Below, in pieces: positions 34,231 to 48,200 of a DNA stretch of 64,000 bases. A program made the translations under genes and the position numbers. Location of the stretch: contig BSQZ01000001.1 of assembly GCA_033239005.1 (NCBI GenBank), forward strand, positions 33,526,688-33,590,687. Direction: 5' to 3'. Under the pieces are notes generated by a model. That model was given only the letters and a program-made list of their open reading frames with translations. It did not search any database and had not been told where the DNA came from. Numbering within the stretch: position 1 is the stretch's first letter; the number at the start of each line of letters is the position of its first letter. The DNA is from Lamellibrachia satsuma (Eukaryota; Annelida; Polychaeta; Sabellida; Siboglinidae).

Positions 34231-35438
34231 CGCAGTAAAGGTATATGTAAAACAAGTTAGAATAAAATATATATAAATGTACACACGTCATGTATTCAAA
34301 GTATACAATTGATCAATGGACCTCGATAATAAACAAGTGTGAATATAATTCGCAAAATGGAAATTCTCAGATTTTCCTAACCGGCACAAACCGGCATAAA
34401 AGGCTAAATATTGATGAGCGAATGAATTCATTAACAGATTTTAACCTTAGCCATTTTAACATTAGGTTTACTGTTATGTAAATTAAATCATATTCCTCTG
34501 GTCAGATGGTACATTATTGTCTATTTTAAATATTTTGAGCTCATCATACAATTAGTATAAGTCGGAATTGTTTTGTCAGACACAAGGATAATATATAATA
34601 CTTTGTTCAGAAATAAATGCAAACATCAGGAATTGTTGATATTCTTAAGTTGATTCAACTTCAGCTTTGTTTCAACTCAAAGTACATAACTTTTGTATTG
34701 ACTCAAAGTACATAACTTTTGTAAATAAATGTGCCATTTTAAGATTTTGTGGGTAACATTTAGATTAGATATAAGTATTTGGACAGTACACCGTGAGATA
34801 GCAGAGGTATGTGTGTATGACGTGTGACGTGTGTAACCAGGTCATTCACACGGTCAGATGTTGCTGCAATGCCCTAAATGACAGACCTCAGCATGCTGGA
34901 TGTACTTGGCAGCTGTAAAGAGCTGCAGGTATCACTGGGGGGGGGGTAGATAGGAGGGTCTGTCCCACATATGTACATTGCGTGTGTTATGTTAAAGTGT
35001 CATTCTGCATATCTTGAGCATGTGTTATATTGAGTGTGTTGTGGGTGTGTTGTGAATGTGTTATGAATGTGTTGTGGGTGTGTTGTGAATGTGTCATAGA
35101 TGTGTTGTGAGTGTGTTGTGAGTGTAATGAGTGTGTTGTGGGTGTGTTGTGAGTGTGTTGTGGGTATGTTGTGAATGTGTTGTGTTGGGTATATCACATG
35201 GGTATGAATCTTCCACAATATTCCACAATAAAGCGATTTTAAAGTACAGTGTATGAATATAAAATAGATTTTACTCACCACAAATTGTGCACACATCTTT
35301 AGTGACAAAACTAAGGCAAACTCCATGTATTATGAGTTAGATGCCTTGAAAGAACTGTAACAGTACATCCAACACAGTCAGAGGTACAGGTAATCCCAGC
35401 GTTGTAGCATAACATCTGCATCAAAACCCCGACATTGT
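34231..35438. other. Region 3' of AASDH, no gene found
   Basis: AT-rich sequence with a G run (34938-34946) and, at 35030-35200, a loose gtgttgtgagt/gtgttgtgggt repeat. A similar purine/pyrimidine bias gives meaningless open frames. The 3' UTR of AASDH should lie in 34.9-35.4 kb, but I saw no convincing poly(A) signal on the minus strand. Confidence 0.5.
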
Positions 35439-38400
35439 TCAGTCCGTCATGCATACCTGCCCAGTCTGTACAGTGACTTTGAGGCAGTACACAAAGTCAT
35501 CTCTACAGCCAACGATGACATCAAAGCCATCGTCACAGGTCACCACGACAGGAGACGAGAACATCTCCCCAGGAAACTGATGCGCCTTGACCACCCGTCC
35601 ACTGGTCAGTGTCACGATGTACAATGTGCCCCTGGTGGAGCATACAGCAACTAGATCCATGGTGACGGGTTTCTCCTCAATATCAGTGGACTCTGTTTCT
35701 GGAATGCTGATCGTGTGAGCAACCAAACGTTTCTCACTTTCTGTTTGTTTCTGCTGAATGTTTTCATAACTTGTTCTTCCAACCAAGCTTCCAGATTGTG
35801 CTGGTTTTGTGGTGTTTAAGTCTCTGTTTGTTCGCATTTTAATTAATTCAGAATCTGGTTGAGAATTTTGCAAATTCTTGTTCTTTTGCCTATGACAAAT
35901 TTCAGTTTGATGTGCATTCCCCTGACAGAGAAGCTCCGTTTCCCTTTGGCCACATCCATACTGCGGCATGTGGAAGTGAAATATGAAGGGCGTTGAATAA
36001 ACTGGTGAATCGACCTTGACCTTCCACCGTAGTCTGCCGTCAATGTCAATGCAATAGATGTGGTTGTCATGTGACCCAAACACCACAACTTGTTTGGCTC
36101 CTGGAGTAGTGAGTGAAGGCAATGACCTGGTGGGCCAGACACAAGGTGAGGAGAAGACGGGAGCCCCTGTTTGGTGTTGCCATAGCTACAAGAAGAAACA
36201 ACGTTAAAATGTCATTATATTTCTTTAATGTTTGTGATAGTACTCTGATAAAATATTTAAAATTTCAAATACTAAATAATCATTTTGAGATATGAAGGTT
36301 TCTCATTTAATGAATAAACATGAAATTGTCAAGGGCTGTAAATAAAAAAACTAATACCATTTATTACCTAATGTCAGACAGTGGTAATGAAACATAGCAT
36401 AATTAGTTAAATTATAATACAAATGTATCAGCATACTTAATAAATTCCATAACGTTTACATTGGGAAACAAACTATTGCAAATTAATGGGTTAAAGAAAA
36501 CAAATAAGTGGACAAAACAAAGACCTAAGCACAGCTGTGTATGACAGGTGTGTATGACAGGTGTGTATGACAGGTGTGACTGTATACATACAGATCTGAC
36601 AGGTGTGTATGACTGGTGTGTATGACAAACAGATATATCACAAATGTGCTCAAAGATATCCACACAGTGTAAACGGTCTTCCATAATATGGACATCAGCA
36701 CATTATGTATATATTATATTAGTTTAAACATATACCACGTGAAATATCATGATATTAACCTTCTGTCCAAGATAGCTGACACAGTACACAGCGCCATCTA
36801 CACAGCCGATGACTACACCATGTTGAGAGATGACAGGGGACGAGAATAACGGCTTTCCCAGGGTGCACCTCCACAACAACGTCCCCAACAGCTGTCAACA
36901 CCGAAACTCAAATTACTAACATCATAAACCTTAAAGAGAGAGATTCACATAAAATACAGTATGGCCTACATCAATGTGTAAAATAACAAAGAATCAACTC
37001 TCAACATATCATTTATCTGCAAAACGCATTATATCCAATTTGTGTGTTTCAAGACAAATCAAGTTCTCTGTCGCACGTTGTTAAAGAACAAGATAAGAAA
37101 ACCATTATTTAATTAAATTATTGCGTTAAACTTTTGTACTTAAGAGTTTCTCTAGTTATTTCATTTTTACCCCATCACTATCAACTCGATGGCAGCACAC
37201 AACCATTCTTAACTACATTTACCCTATGTTACTGTTACGGGGACTCACTCGGGACACAGGCTTGAGAGAGCCCCCCCCACATATAGTGTGACTGTGTACA
37301 TACAGTGTGGCTGTGTACTCACTGAGGACATGGCCATGAGAGAGCCCCCCAGTGTGGCTGTGTACTCACTGGGGACACAACCGTGAGAGAGCCCCCCAGT
37401 GTGACTGTATACATACAGTGTGGCTGTGTACTCACTGGGGACACACCCGTGAGAGAGCCACCCAGTGTGACTGCATACATACAGTGTGGCTGTGTACTGA
37501 CTGGGGACATGGCTATGAGAGAGCCCCTCAGTGTGGCTGTATACATACAGTGTGGTTGTGTACTCACTGGGGACAAAGCTCTGAGAGAGCTGCCCAGTGT
37601 GACTGTATAAATACAGTGTGGCTGTGTACTCACTGGGGACACAGCAGTGAGAGAGTCCTCCAGTGTGGCTGTATACATACAGTGTGGCTGTGTACTCACT
37701 GGGGACACGGCCATGAGAGAGCCCCCCAGTGTGACTGTATACATACAGTGTGGCTGTGTACTCACTGGGGACACAGCTGTGAGAGAGCCCCCCAGTGTGG
37801 CTGTATACACACAGTGCGGCTGCAGACAGACGGCTGGGGAAGAGAAGACACTGGAGTCTAACTTCAGACGCCACACCACGGTCTTGCTCTACAACACAAC
37901 ACATGTACAATGTGACGTTTTCCCAATTAAAACCCTTCAATTCAATGTTCTTTAGTCTTTTCAGACTCATTTCATGAAAAACTTTAAAAAACATGTTTTG
38001 TTTCAGTGAAATCATCAGACTAACTATTAAATTATGTTTGACCAGATCCGATATAGCAATTCAAAGTTTTGCAAGTTACCCAATCTAACAAGACTTAACA
38101 AGACAGCCATCCAAAAACTACCCAATCTAACAAGACTTAACAAGATAGCCATCCAAAACTACAAGACTTAACAAGATAGCCATCCAAAACTACAAGTTAC
38201 CCAATCTAACAAGACTTAACAAGATAGACTTTACAATCTAACAAGACTTAACAAGATAGCCATCCAAAACTACAAGACTTAACAAGATAGACTTTACAAT
38301 CTAACAAGACTTAACAAGATAGACTTTACAATCTAACAAGACTTAACAAGATAGCCATCCAAAACTACAAGTTACCCAATCTAGCAAGACTTAACAAGAT

Positions 38401-39163
38401 AAACTTTACAATCTAACAAGACTTAACAAGATAGCCATCCAAAACTACAAGTTACCCAATCTAACAAGACTTAACAAGATAGCCATCCAAAACTACAAGT
38501 TACCCAATCTAACAAGACTTTACAAGATAGCCATCCAAAACTACAAGTTACCCAATCCAACAAGACTTAACAAGATAGCCATCCAAAACTACAAGTTCCA
38601 GATGGCCAGTGGACAAGGAAGTCAGGTTTATCGAGAGTCCAACAATTTTATCATCTATGTATAGCCCTCCTTTATCAGATATATGTCTATTTTATTTTTA
38701 AACATATTCACACCACAAGCATTAATGCAATCATTTGACAGTTTGTTTCATTCATTTATCACCCTCTGTGAAAAAGAGTACTTTCTACTGCCTTCTTTAA
38801 GTTTGAAGAACATATTCCTATCAATATACTCATAACCCTTCATTTATTTTAAACACTTCTCTCCTGGTCTTTAGTGTTGTCAAACCACATTCTAATAAGC
38901 GGCCTTCATAACTAAGATATCTCAATTCTGGAATCATTTTAGTTGCTCTTTGTTGTATTCTTTCTTATTTGTCTATGTCCTTCTTACAATATGGTCTCCA
39001 TGCTTGTATACTACCAGGAATATTCCAAATGCGGCCTAACTAATGCTTTGTACAGGGGTACAGTTAGCTGTTTCTCCTTATATGTGCTAATTAGCCCTAG
39101 AATTTGACTGAACTGAATACTTGCCATTTTTCAGACCATTTAACCAATTTATCTAGATCATCC

Positions 39164-39218
<55 letters not shown>

Positions 39219-42200
39219 GTATAGGTTCTAATACTGATCCCTGTGGTACCTCCCAGTTTGAAATCTCAACTACTACAACCAACTACTATTGCTTTCTGTC
39301 TTCTGTATGTAAGACACTTTTCTATCAAGTTGATTACATCATTGCCTATACCATGGGCTTTTAGTTTAAGTAACAATCTTTGATGTGGCACTTTATCGAA
39401 AGCTTTCTGAAAATCTAAGTAGACAACATCCACTGGTGACCCATCATCTACCCACTTTATAATTTCTTCCAAAAAACATAAGAAACTGGTTAGAAATTAC
39501 TTTGCTTTTAGGAAAACATGTTGAGATGTATTTATTAATTTATGTTTTACAAGGGATTCCACCATGTGGTCTCTAAATTAATGTTTCTAATAATTTGCAT
39601 ATAACTGATGTTAAACTCACTGGTCTGTAATTTTCTGGTTTGTTCCTCGATCCTTTCTGAAATAGCGGTGTAATGTTTGCATCTTTCCATTCTAAAGGAA
39701 CTACTCCTTCTTCTAATGACAAATTAAACACTTTTGCAAGTGGTGTACTAATTGGTTCCAAGACATGTTGAGTAAGGAAACAATTCTGTGTTAGAAATAG
39801 AAACTGATGGTCGTCTAATGATTCCCATTGTATACGGCCATGGTTAAACACCATGGTATCACCCATTATAACACATTCCCCCTTGTTCACCTCCCTTATA
39901 GCCTTTTGTAATTTTACATCTTCCTCTTGTCTTATGTTTGGACTATGATAGACTACTCCTATTGTTAATGTTGAGTTATTAGTAACCATGTTGCACCAAA
40001 TTGCTTCCTCACAATCCGCTTCAATTTTCAGTGTTGGATATGCTTGGATAGATTCTTGATATATAAAATTACTCCACCTCCCCTTCTTTCTCACCTATCC
40101 TTCCTAAACATTACATAACCTGTCAGTGTTAACTCAGCATCTATTATATCTTTATTTCCCCATTATTCTGTGATACCTATTACATGAGGGTAAATATCTT
40201 CTACCATAATTACTATGCTCCTGGCACTTAAGCGTACACATTTAAGTTTATTTTTGGAAATAATTGGTAAACATTTCTTTGGATGTGCATCCAAACACTC
40301 CATTGTAGTTTCTTTGTACGACATTGAGTTTTCTCTGTCTGTTCCCCCTGCGCATCTAGTTTAAATAATTTACAGTATCTGTGCCCTCGTCGACAACTCT
40401 GACAAACTCACACCCAAGAACTGCAGCACCCTTCCCTGTCAGATGAAGACCATCTCTCATAAAAAGTCATCTCTTCCCACAAAGTTTAACCACATGTCTA
40501 TGAAGCCTACTCCCTCCTCCATACATCTCATGATCAAAGTCATCTCTTTCGAGGATTTGAACAAAAGTATTATTTACTATTATAAATCTGAACAAAAGTA
40601 TTACTTACTATTACAAATCTGAACAAAAGTATTACTTACAATTACAAATCTGAACAAAAGTATTACTTACTATTACAAATCTGAACAAAAGTATTACTTA
40701 CAATTACAAATATGAACAAAAGTATTACTTACAATTACAAAGTTGAACAAAAGTATTACTTACTGTTACAAATCTTAACATCAATGAACCTGATTTGTAA
40801 TGGGCTAAATCAACTGAGCAGTTTTAACTGTATTTGAGAAACATTTAAAGGATGTGAAAAGTGTGCACAGTGTCATCTGACAATTGAGCAGAAAAGTGAT
40901 ATAAACATATTCTGGGGGGTCTAATTATAATACTTTTACACCAGGATAATAAGCAGGTGATATACATAGGATGCAGAATTAGCACAGAATTAGCACAATA
41001 TAAAACAATAACAATTTAACATGTGTAGGCACCAATAAAACCAATCTGATTTCATAGAATTAATGGATATTCACTTGTGAGTTAATGAGTGGCATTCATG
41101 GAACAATACAGAGAATGTAAACATACTCTTCATAACATTTAATTACAACTTAGTAGCTCTTAAATACTTGTCAAAATCACGTTTCATACAATATGTTTAA
41201 TAAATCTTGTTCGGTCATAATTTGTCACTTTCTTTCATACCACAAAAAGGGAACCAACTGTAATTACCAGGATATCCAATGCATAGAGACAATGATCATG
41301 TGACCCAAAGTAGACATGTCCATTGGTTGGGTCGACACATGGTGAACTCTTGACCTCTGCCCCAGTTTGGAACTGCCAGAAAGTGTCGCCAGTGATAGCA
41401 TTAAGAACGTAGAGACATCCATCATAGCAGCCTAGAGTGGAACAGTACAAACATTTACAAAAATCAAAGGCTGCAACTTTAGCAGTTTTATTTTCACCAC
41501 ATGAGTCCTATAGAGAGCATTCAGACAAATAATCAGTTATTGAAAAAAATTGGGTTTTTACTGCAATATATTAAATGACGGTATCATGAATATATAGTAG
41601 ATTACAGCCGAGTGCAGGAGAAAATGGTAAAAGTTCACAATAGATGAGGATGACTCATCAAGAGGGCGAAACAAATATAGTGAGTGGTCCCCACTCCACC
41701 AGGAACCATAGTGGATGAAGAATATAGTAGATTAGGCAAAATATTTATCAGGATAAAGCATAGAGTTACATCATTAATCATCCCCCTATACACAACAACG
41801 ATAAGCCAGCTCACTGCAGTGAAGTGGGCGTGGGCCACTGGCCGGCATTTCAATGCACGGCAGAAACAGTTGCATCCACTCATGACACATAGGGTAATAC
41901 TGTTTATAGTGTGAACATAGTATGTTACAAATAGTTGTCTAACATATGTAAGTAAGTGAGTAAGTAAGTTAATTTATTTCCTCCTCACCATCATCATGTA
42001 CAAAGACAAACATTTTGGAGGCTTGCTGGAGAAAGTTGTGGGACAACGAATATGGTTATTTCCTGTGTGGCTTACAGCTGTACGAATCAACAGAAGACAG
42101 GATCTAACATCTCGTTATTTTCAGGTAATTTATGTTGCAAATGTTTGTGCTGTGAGTGTATATGTGAATGAATGCAACAGTTTCAAAAATGTTCTGAAAT

Positions 42201-45200
42201 ATCAATATATTACAGATACGTTTGTTTTTCTTGGGGGTAGCGTACATTAAGTGTTTCCCAGTAGTCACATTGATTGGGTGCTACACAAAATAAGTCATCT
42301 GCATTTAATGAGGCTCTCTCCTTTTTGATTGTCGTTTGCCTTTTCAACGTTGTTGTTGCATTCTATGCATTTGTTTGACAAACCATGTGAAAGGTTGCCT
42401 ACTAAAACAATTGACAGCTGAAATGAGAGAGCATATTTCTTTACATGAGGCGTGTCCTTGGGCAAGTTGGCCAGATAACATTCGAGAAAGACCTTGATCT
42501 GCAGGTGGAAATGGCTGTGATGGAGCAGCTGGGGAATGTGTTGGAAAATTGGAAATGAATATTTTTGGGACCTTAGAGAAGAATGTCCAACAGGGCTTAA
42601 TGAGATTTTGACCACTTGCAGTATAGAGCACTTCAGAAAGTTCAGTTTCGATCATGTTTAGTGGTGCTACTGTTATAGTTAATATGTTATGATATTTGAT
42701 ATACAAGGTGCATGGATAGATTGTGCACGTAATGAGGTATTAGGTATATATATAGCTATATAGTAATAATCTCTTATTAGTACTGTATATCTATAGATAT
42801 ATGATGAAGACTGGGTGCTGTACAGTATAAACACTGGGCCTCCAGTGGGTTCTTGCCGTGCAGCAGCATGAATGTCACTGGTCCATGCCTGCATCACTTT
42901 ATCATGTGTCAACTGATAAGAGCTCAGCGGTCTTGTTTTACTAACAGGTGTTCTATTTATGTCTATGGGATAAACATATAATCAGAATTAATGACTGGAC
43001 CTCCACCTGCAAAGTTGACCTCCAATAACAGTTATATTACTGGAGGTCAATACAGTAACAGTTCTGTTACTGGAGGTCAATACAATAACAATTCTGTTAC
43101 TGGAGGTCAATACAGTAACAGTTATGTTACTGGAGGTCATTCTAGTAACAATTCTGTTACTGGAGGTTAATTCACTGTCATCATCAATGATTCTTGTATG
43201 TAACATGTTCAATGTCTTGTCCTGTTGTTTTAATATCAACATAAACAGTGAGTGACTCACCAACCAGGATGAACTGGGCACACTTGGACAAGCAAGCCGA
43301 ACCTTCAATCCGATCCCCAAGTTCAGCCTTCCAGAGTACCAGACCCGACCCAAAGTCAAGGCCAACAAAGCTGTGAGAGTGTGACCCAATGAAGATGACC
43401 CGAGTATCGTCTCTGTAAACATACACAGTTTTGATGACTCTACAGGGGTGTACAGTGACCACAGATATTGTGAGAGTGACCTGTTTGTTCTGACACCAGC
43501 CCTGTGGCAACAACATGCAGGTCTCTAAGGTTTGATGGGTCATTAAACAGTGCATGTATTCATTTACTTGTACTTACTTGTACTTACTTGTACTTACTTG
43601 TACTTACTTGTACTTACTTGTACTTACTTGTTCTAACTTGTACTTGTAGTTTTATGGGTTATACTTGGGCTTGGTCTATTAAATACCCATTTCCATTTCA
43701 TTCCAACAATTTGTCAAGTAGCATCTTGAATTCTACATTTTTTACTGATGCACAATTTTCTGGAAAACTCTTCCATTGATCAATCACTCGGTGGCTAAAT
43801 AAGTTGTGTCGTACAAGTTTTCTACTCAGTGGTTTACAAATCTTAAACAAATGACCCCTGGTTCGGTCAGACTCAGCAAGTTTAAAGAATTTAGTGTAAT
43901 GCACTTGAGTAATTCCCAGTAAATACCCAGTGTTTACTATATTTGTAAACAAAGTTTTGGCTTGTTTGAGGAGGAATGCGAGAACACTCACCTACATACT
44001 CCCACTAATGGAGAAGCATCAACACATTTGCCCGTGTTGTGCCGCCAGATCTCTGTGACGACTAGACGACTCAAGTCAGACACATCATCAGCATCATGTG
44101 GCTGATGTGGTTCATTGCAGTGTCTGTCTCCACTGTCACTTACAATAGACATGTTTGTTGTTGAGTTAACTGTTTCCTCAGGTACACTGGTGGTGTCTAC
44201 TGAAATATTTTCCTCTGCTACAAATGTTGATGTGTAATACATATTTTTCTGAGTTTTGTTTCCTCGCTCAACCGAATACACCAAACCATTTAGGTTATTT
44301 GCTGCATTGAGTTGGTTCTTAACACTTGGGCAGTGATTGTCCGTCACTTCATGTTTCAGTTCTTTGTGATTGTTGTCTTGTTCTTGTTCATTCACATAAT
44401 CGTTGTTTGATAATTTACGTTTCCTCATGTTATGTTTTTGTCCATCATCGTTATTCCTGACACTGGAAGGTAGATTAGGGTCCTCCTGGAAAGCCTTGTC
44501 TCGGTGACTCCCAGTCTCTTCCTGTGCTGTGTGTCTTCTGTGATGGGAAACAACACCACCTGTCTGAACTGATGTTGGATGTGAGTAATCCTCAGTGGCG
44601 TGTAGTTCCACCTGAGAAAAATCACTTTCCTCTCTTCCTGTGGGATTTAACTGGCTATTGGTTTCACTGGGTACACTTGTACTGTTGCATGGCTTTGTCT
44701 CATTGTAACCAACCAATCGCTGGTTTGTTTCTACGTGACTTAGTGTTGAGTGTTTCAAGTAATCCAAGATGTCTGCCAGAGTATAATGTAGAGTAATGTC
44801 AAGAAGTTCTGGCAAGGACAGGCCAGAGAAGACCTTCTCCACTCTAGATACAAACTGAAGAGCAGACAATGAATTTCCCCCCAACTGGAGGAAGTTGGAA
44901 GTTATATCTATAGAGTTGTCTTCATCTGACAGATGTAAACAGTCCTAGAAACAGACAAGACATGTGAACATGTTAGTAGAATGACTTGGGAGATTTTTGC
45001 ATAAGGCAATATCATTGCCACAACAAGTTGATGCCATCGCAAATAACCAGATATGATCGCTCCATGTAAACTGTATGTTGCATGAAACAGAACTGGTCCT
45101 ATCTTGAAGCAACATTGCATGCAATGTGAAATGGCTTTGACATTTTTAAATGGAGAAGCTATCGCCTCGTTGCAATGACAATATCACCTCAAGTAAACCT

Positions 45201-48200
45201 TAAAAATGGGTGTTTTAGACAAACAAGATAAACATCATTAGGAACTGCCATTAATAGTTAATATAACTCAACATATTCATTGATAATCAATACATCAGTA
45301 CAAGTATTTACTTGAAGATTTTACTAGAATATTTGAGGTATGAAACTAGAAGACACCTGCCTTCCAAATAAATCTGACTGTATCACTGTTGGCTTCACAT
45401 GGATGTTGCTTGTCAAGAACTCTAAACTCTTCAGTGGCCATCAGCTGCTTCTTGTCAACTTTGCCTGGAAGGAAACGACCATTAATAAGCCAATTAATGT
45501 CGGCAGTATCAAATAGTTTTGCCTATTACCAAATTCAAAACTAACTGTCACCCACAGACAATAGTCAATAGTCGTGTCATCATTTAACAGTGTCTGTAAG
45601 GTTAATGAGACTATAAGGGAACGGAATCTCATAGAATGGTGCAAAACGTGCAAAATATAACTGAGCAATCTATGTTGCTTTTGTGAGCACAATACCTTTG
45701 ATAGTTAATCAACCTGACTCTTTAAGTCACTTCTATATTGTACAAGAACAAGGCTTGTTTAGACAGTAGGTGCAAACTTAAAAACTTCCATTCTTACCAA
45801 ATGTTATGAAATAGTTGTGGAAACTGGTGTGTGGTGTTCCATTTCTTTAGAACAAAAATGTTTAACTATTTCAGGTTGACCACAGATCTTACACTAAGAC
45901 CGCAGATCTTACGCCAAGACCGCAGATCTTACACTAAGACCACAGATCTTACACTAAGACTGCACATCTTACACTAAGACCACAGATCTTACACTAAGAC
46001 TGCACATCTTACACTAAGACCACAGATCTTACACTAAGACCGCAGATCTTACGCCAAGACCGCAGATCTTACACTAAGACCACAGATCTTACACTAAGAC
46101 TGCACATCTTACACTAAGACCACAGATCTTACACTAAGACTGCACATCTTACACTAAGACCACAGATCTTACACTAAGACCACAGACAAATCCTACCATG
46201 TGTAGTCATTGGCAGTGTCTCCCGTATGACAACGTCATCGGGGTAGTAGTAGGTCGGCAGGTGGCCAGTCATCAGTTGCTCTATCTCTGATCGTACAGTC
46301 ATGTGGATCTCTGTGACATCCTCCTGTCCACACAAAGGAGAGCTGCTGGGTTTTGAGTCCCTCAAGGCATCAGGAGATTTTCCAAGATCATCCTCCAATC
46401 CACACAGAGGAGAGCTGTTGGGTGTTGAACACCGCAAGGGATCAGGACATTTCCCGAGATCATCCACACTCACAATGAGACAAAGCCTCTTATTGACAGT
46501 GTCATAGATGGCTGCTGCTTGCTTCACAACGTTACAGCAAGTTGCAATCTGAAACAAACAATGGGCATATTTTTTTACTTTTTCAAGTGAACGATGCTCC
46601 AAGTCCATTTCAGTCTTCCTAAATCTGAATCTGTGTGCACGTATAATTTTATTTTACAAAAGATGTTTAATGTTCATTAATTTATACAGCACCAAAATCT
46701 ATACAATATGATGTTGTACACAGTAAAAAAATAACATGGTGACATTATTATCGAATAAAAGAATGGATTAAAATGAATGGAATTAATAACTTAGTTGTAT
46801 ACCATATTAAAATAAAATGAATCTTTAATTTGTTCTTAGAAACATGAACATATTTAACACTTCATAGTCTACATATCTTAGGGTAATGCATTCCAAAGTT
46901 TTGGTATTGCGACTTTGAATGCGAGATCAACCAGTCTTGCACTTTGGCCTAGGCACATCAAGTGTTAACACATCATGGGATCTCAGTCCATAGTGTGTAT
47001 TTCTGATGGTGAACATAAGACACACCTGCTCCAGTTCTCGTAGGTTGAGTCTCTTGCCGTTACGTTTTATCTGCTCATCCTGGCGTCCGTGGTACATGAT
47101 CTGACCGCACGAGTCTCTCTCGACCACATCCCCAGAGTTCCTGAACACCACTCCGTCAGTCTTCGTGTCATTGTCAATCCAACACACTCTCTCAGTGCCG
47201 CCTGTGCACAGTGTCAACAGTGTCAATAGTATCAACAGTGTCAACAATATAAACAGTGTCAACAATGTCAACAATGTCAGCAGTATCAACAATGTCAACA
47301 GTGTCAATAATGTCAACAGTGCCAACAATATCAACAGTGTTATGTAGGCATATCATCAACACTCCCTCCTCAGTTAATTGAGCCCATAATAAATCAGGTT
47401 TGTTGATGTTCAAGTCTGTAGTGTGTGAATAGATTAAGTGATATGTGCAGAGAGGCTAAATAATCAAAAGAATTGACTTCGATCATGAGATCCAGTAACT
47501 TGTGAAGGTGTGCATTTTGACATTTTTTTGCCAAATTTAAGTTTGTCCAATGATTTTACAAAACCAAAAATTACTTTGTACAAACAAGCTAGCATGTTAT
47601 AGTCGATACTAAGTTGGTTTAATTTTTCGTGAAAATTGTTTATTGTAGACAGACTTTTTAACGAACAGCATTATTTAGGAGCATTCAAAATACAAAATAA
47701 TTTGATGAGAGGCAGAAATAAAACTGTAAATTCAAGTCTACAGCATGATGATAACTGACTTCCAAAACTCAACTTACCACTGGGATAACATTTTATTTTT
47801 GGATTCAAATAAATTCTGCTCCTGTTTGATTATCAGAATAACGTATAAAGCAGCACTTGCTTTACAAATTTCCATAACATTTTGTAAGTATGTTATCACT
47901 ACTCATCAGTAATTTAATTTTTTTTCAACTGTAACTGTTGGCACAATCACACACAATTTCTAGATTTTCATAAAAGCATCTGTAAGTACTTTGATGTGAT
48001 GATGACAAAGTGTAACAAAGTGACAAGCATAGTACCTATCCATAATACACCATGCTGAGTTTCCTCTCCATTTTCACCTCGTATTTCCAACAGAGTGCCA
48101 TCCAACACTTGACCAAGTGGAACATCCATTCTGTCTGAGCTGAAAGACAGAAACAAACATGCAGTGTATGATGAAAGTGTTGCATCTGATAATTTAGCAG

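Noticed and set aside
37245..38015. 256-residue minus-strand frame across the AASDH intron array
   Set aside because: It is in a different frame from the PQQ exon. The correct frame is the one containing VVWRLKLDSSVFSSP.
41635..41914. Open frames on both strands in an AASDH intron
   Set aside because: No splice signals or family similarity; perhaps a faint transposon relic, but it cannot be supported.
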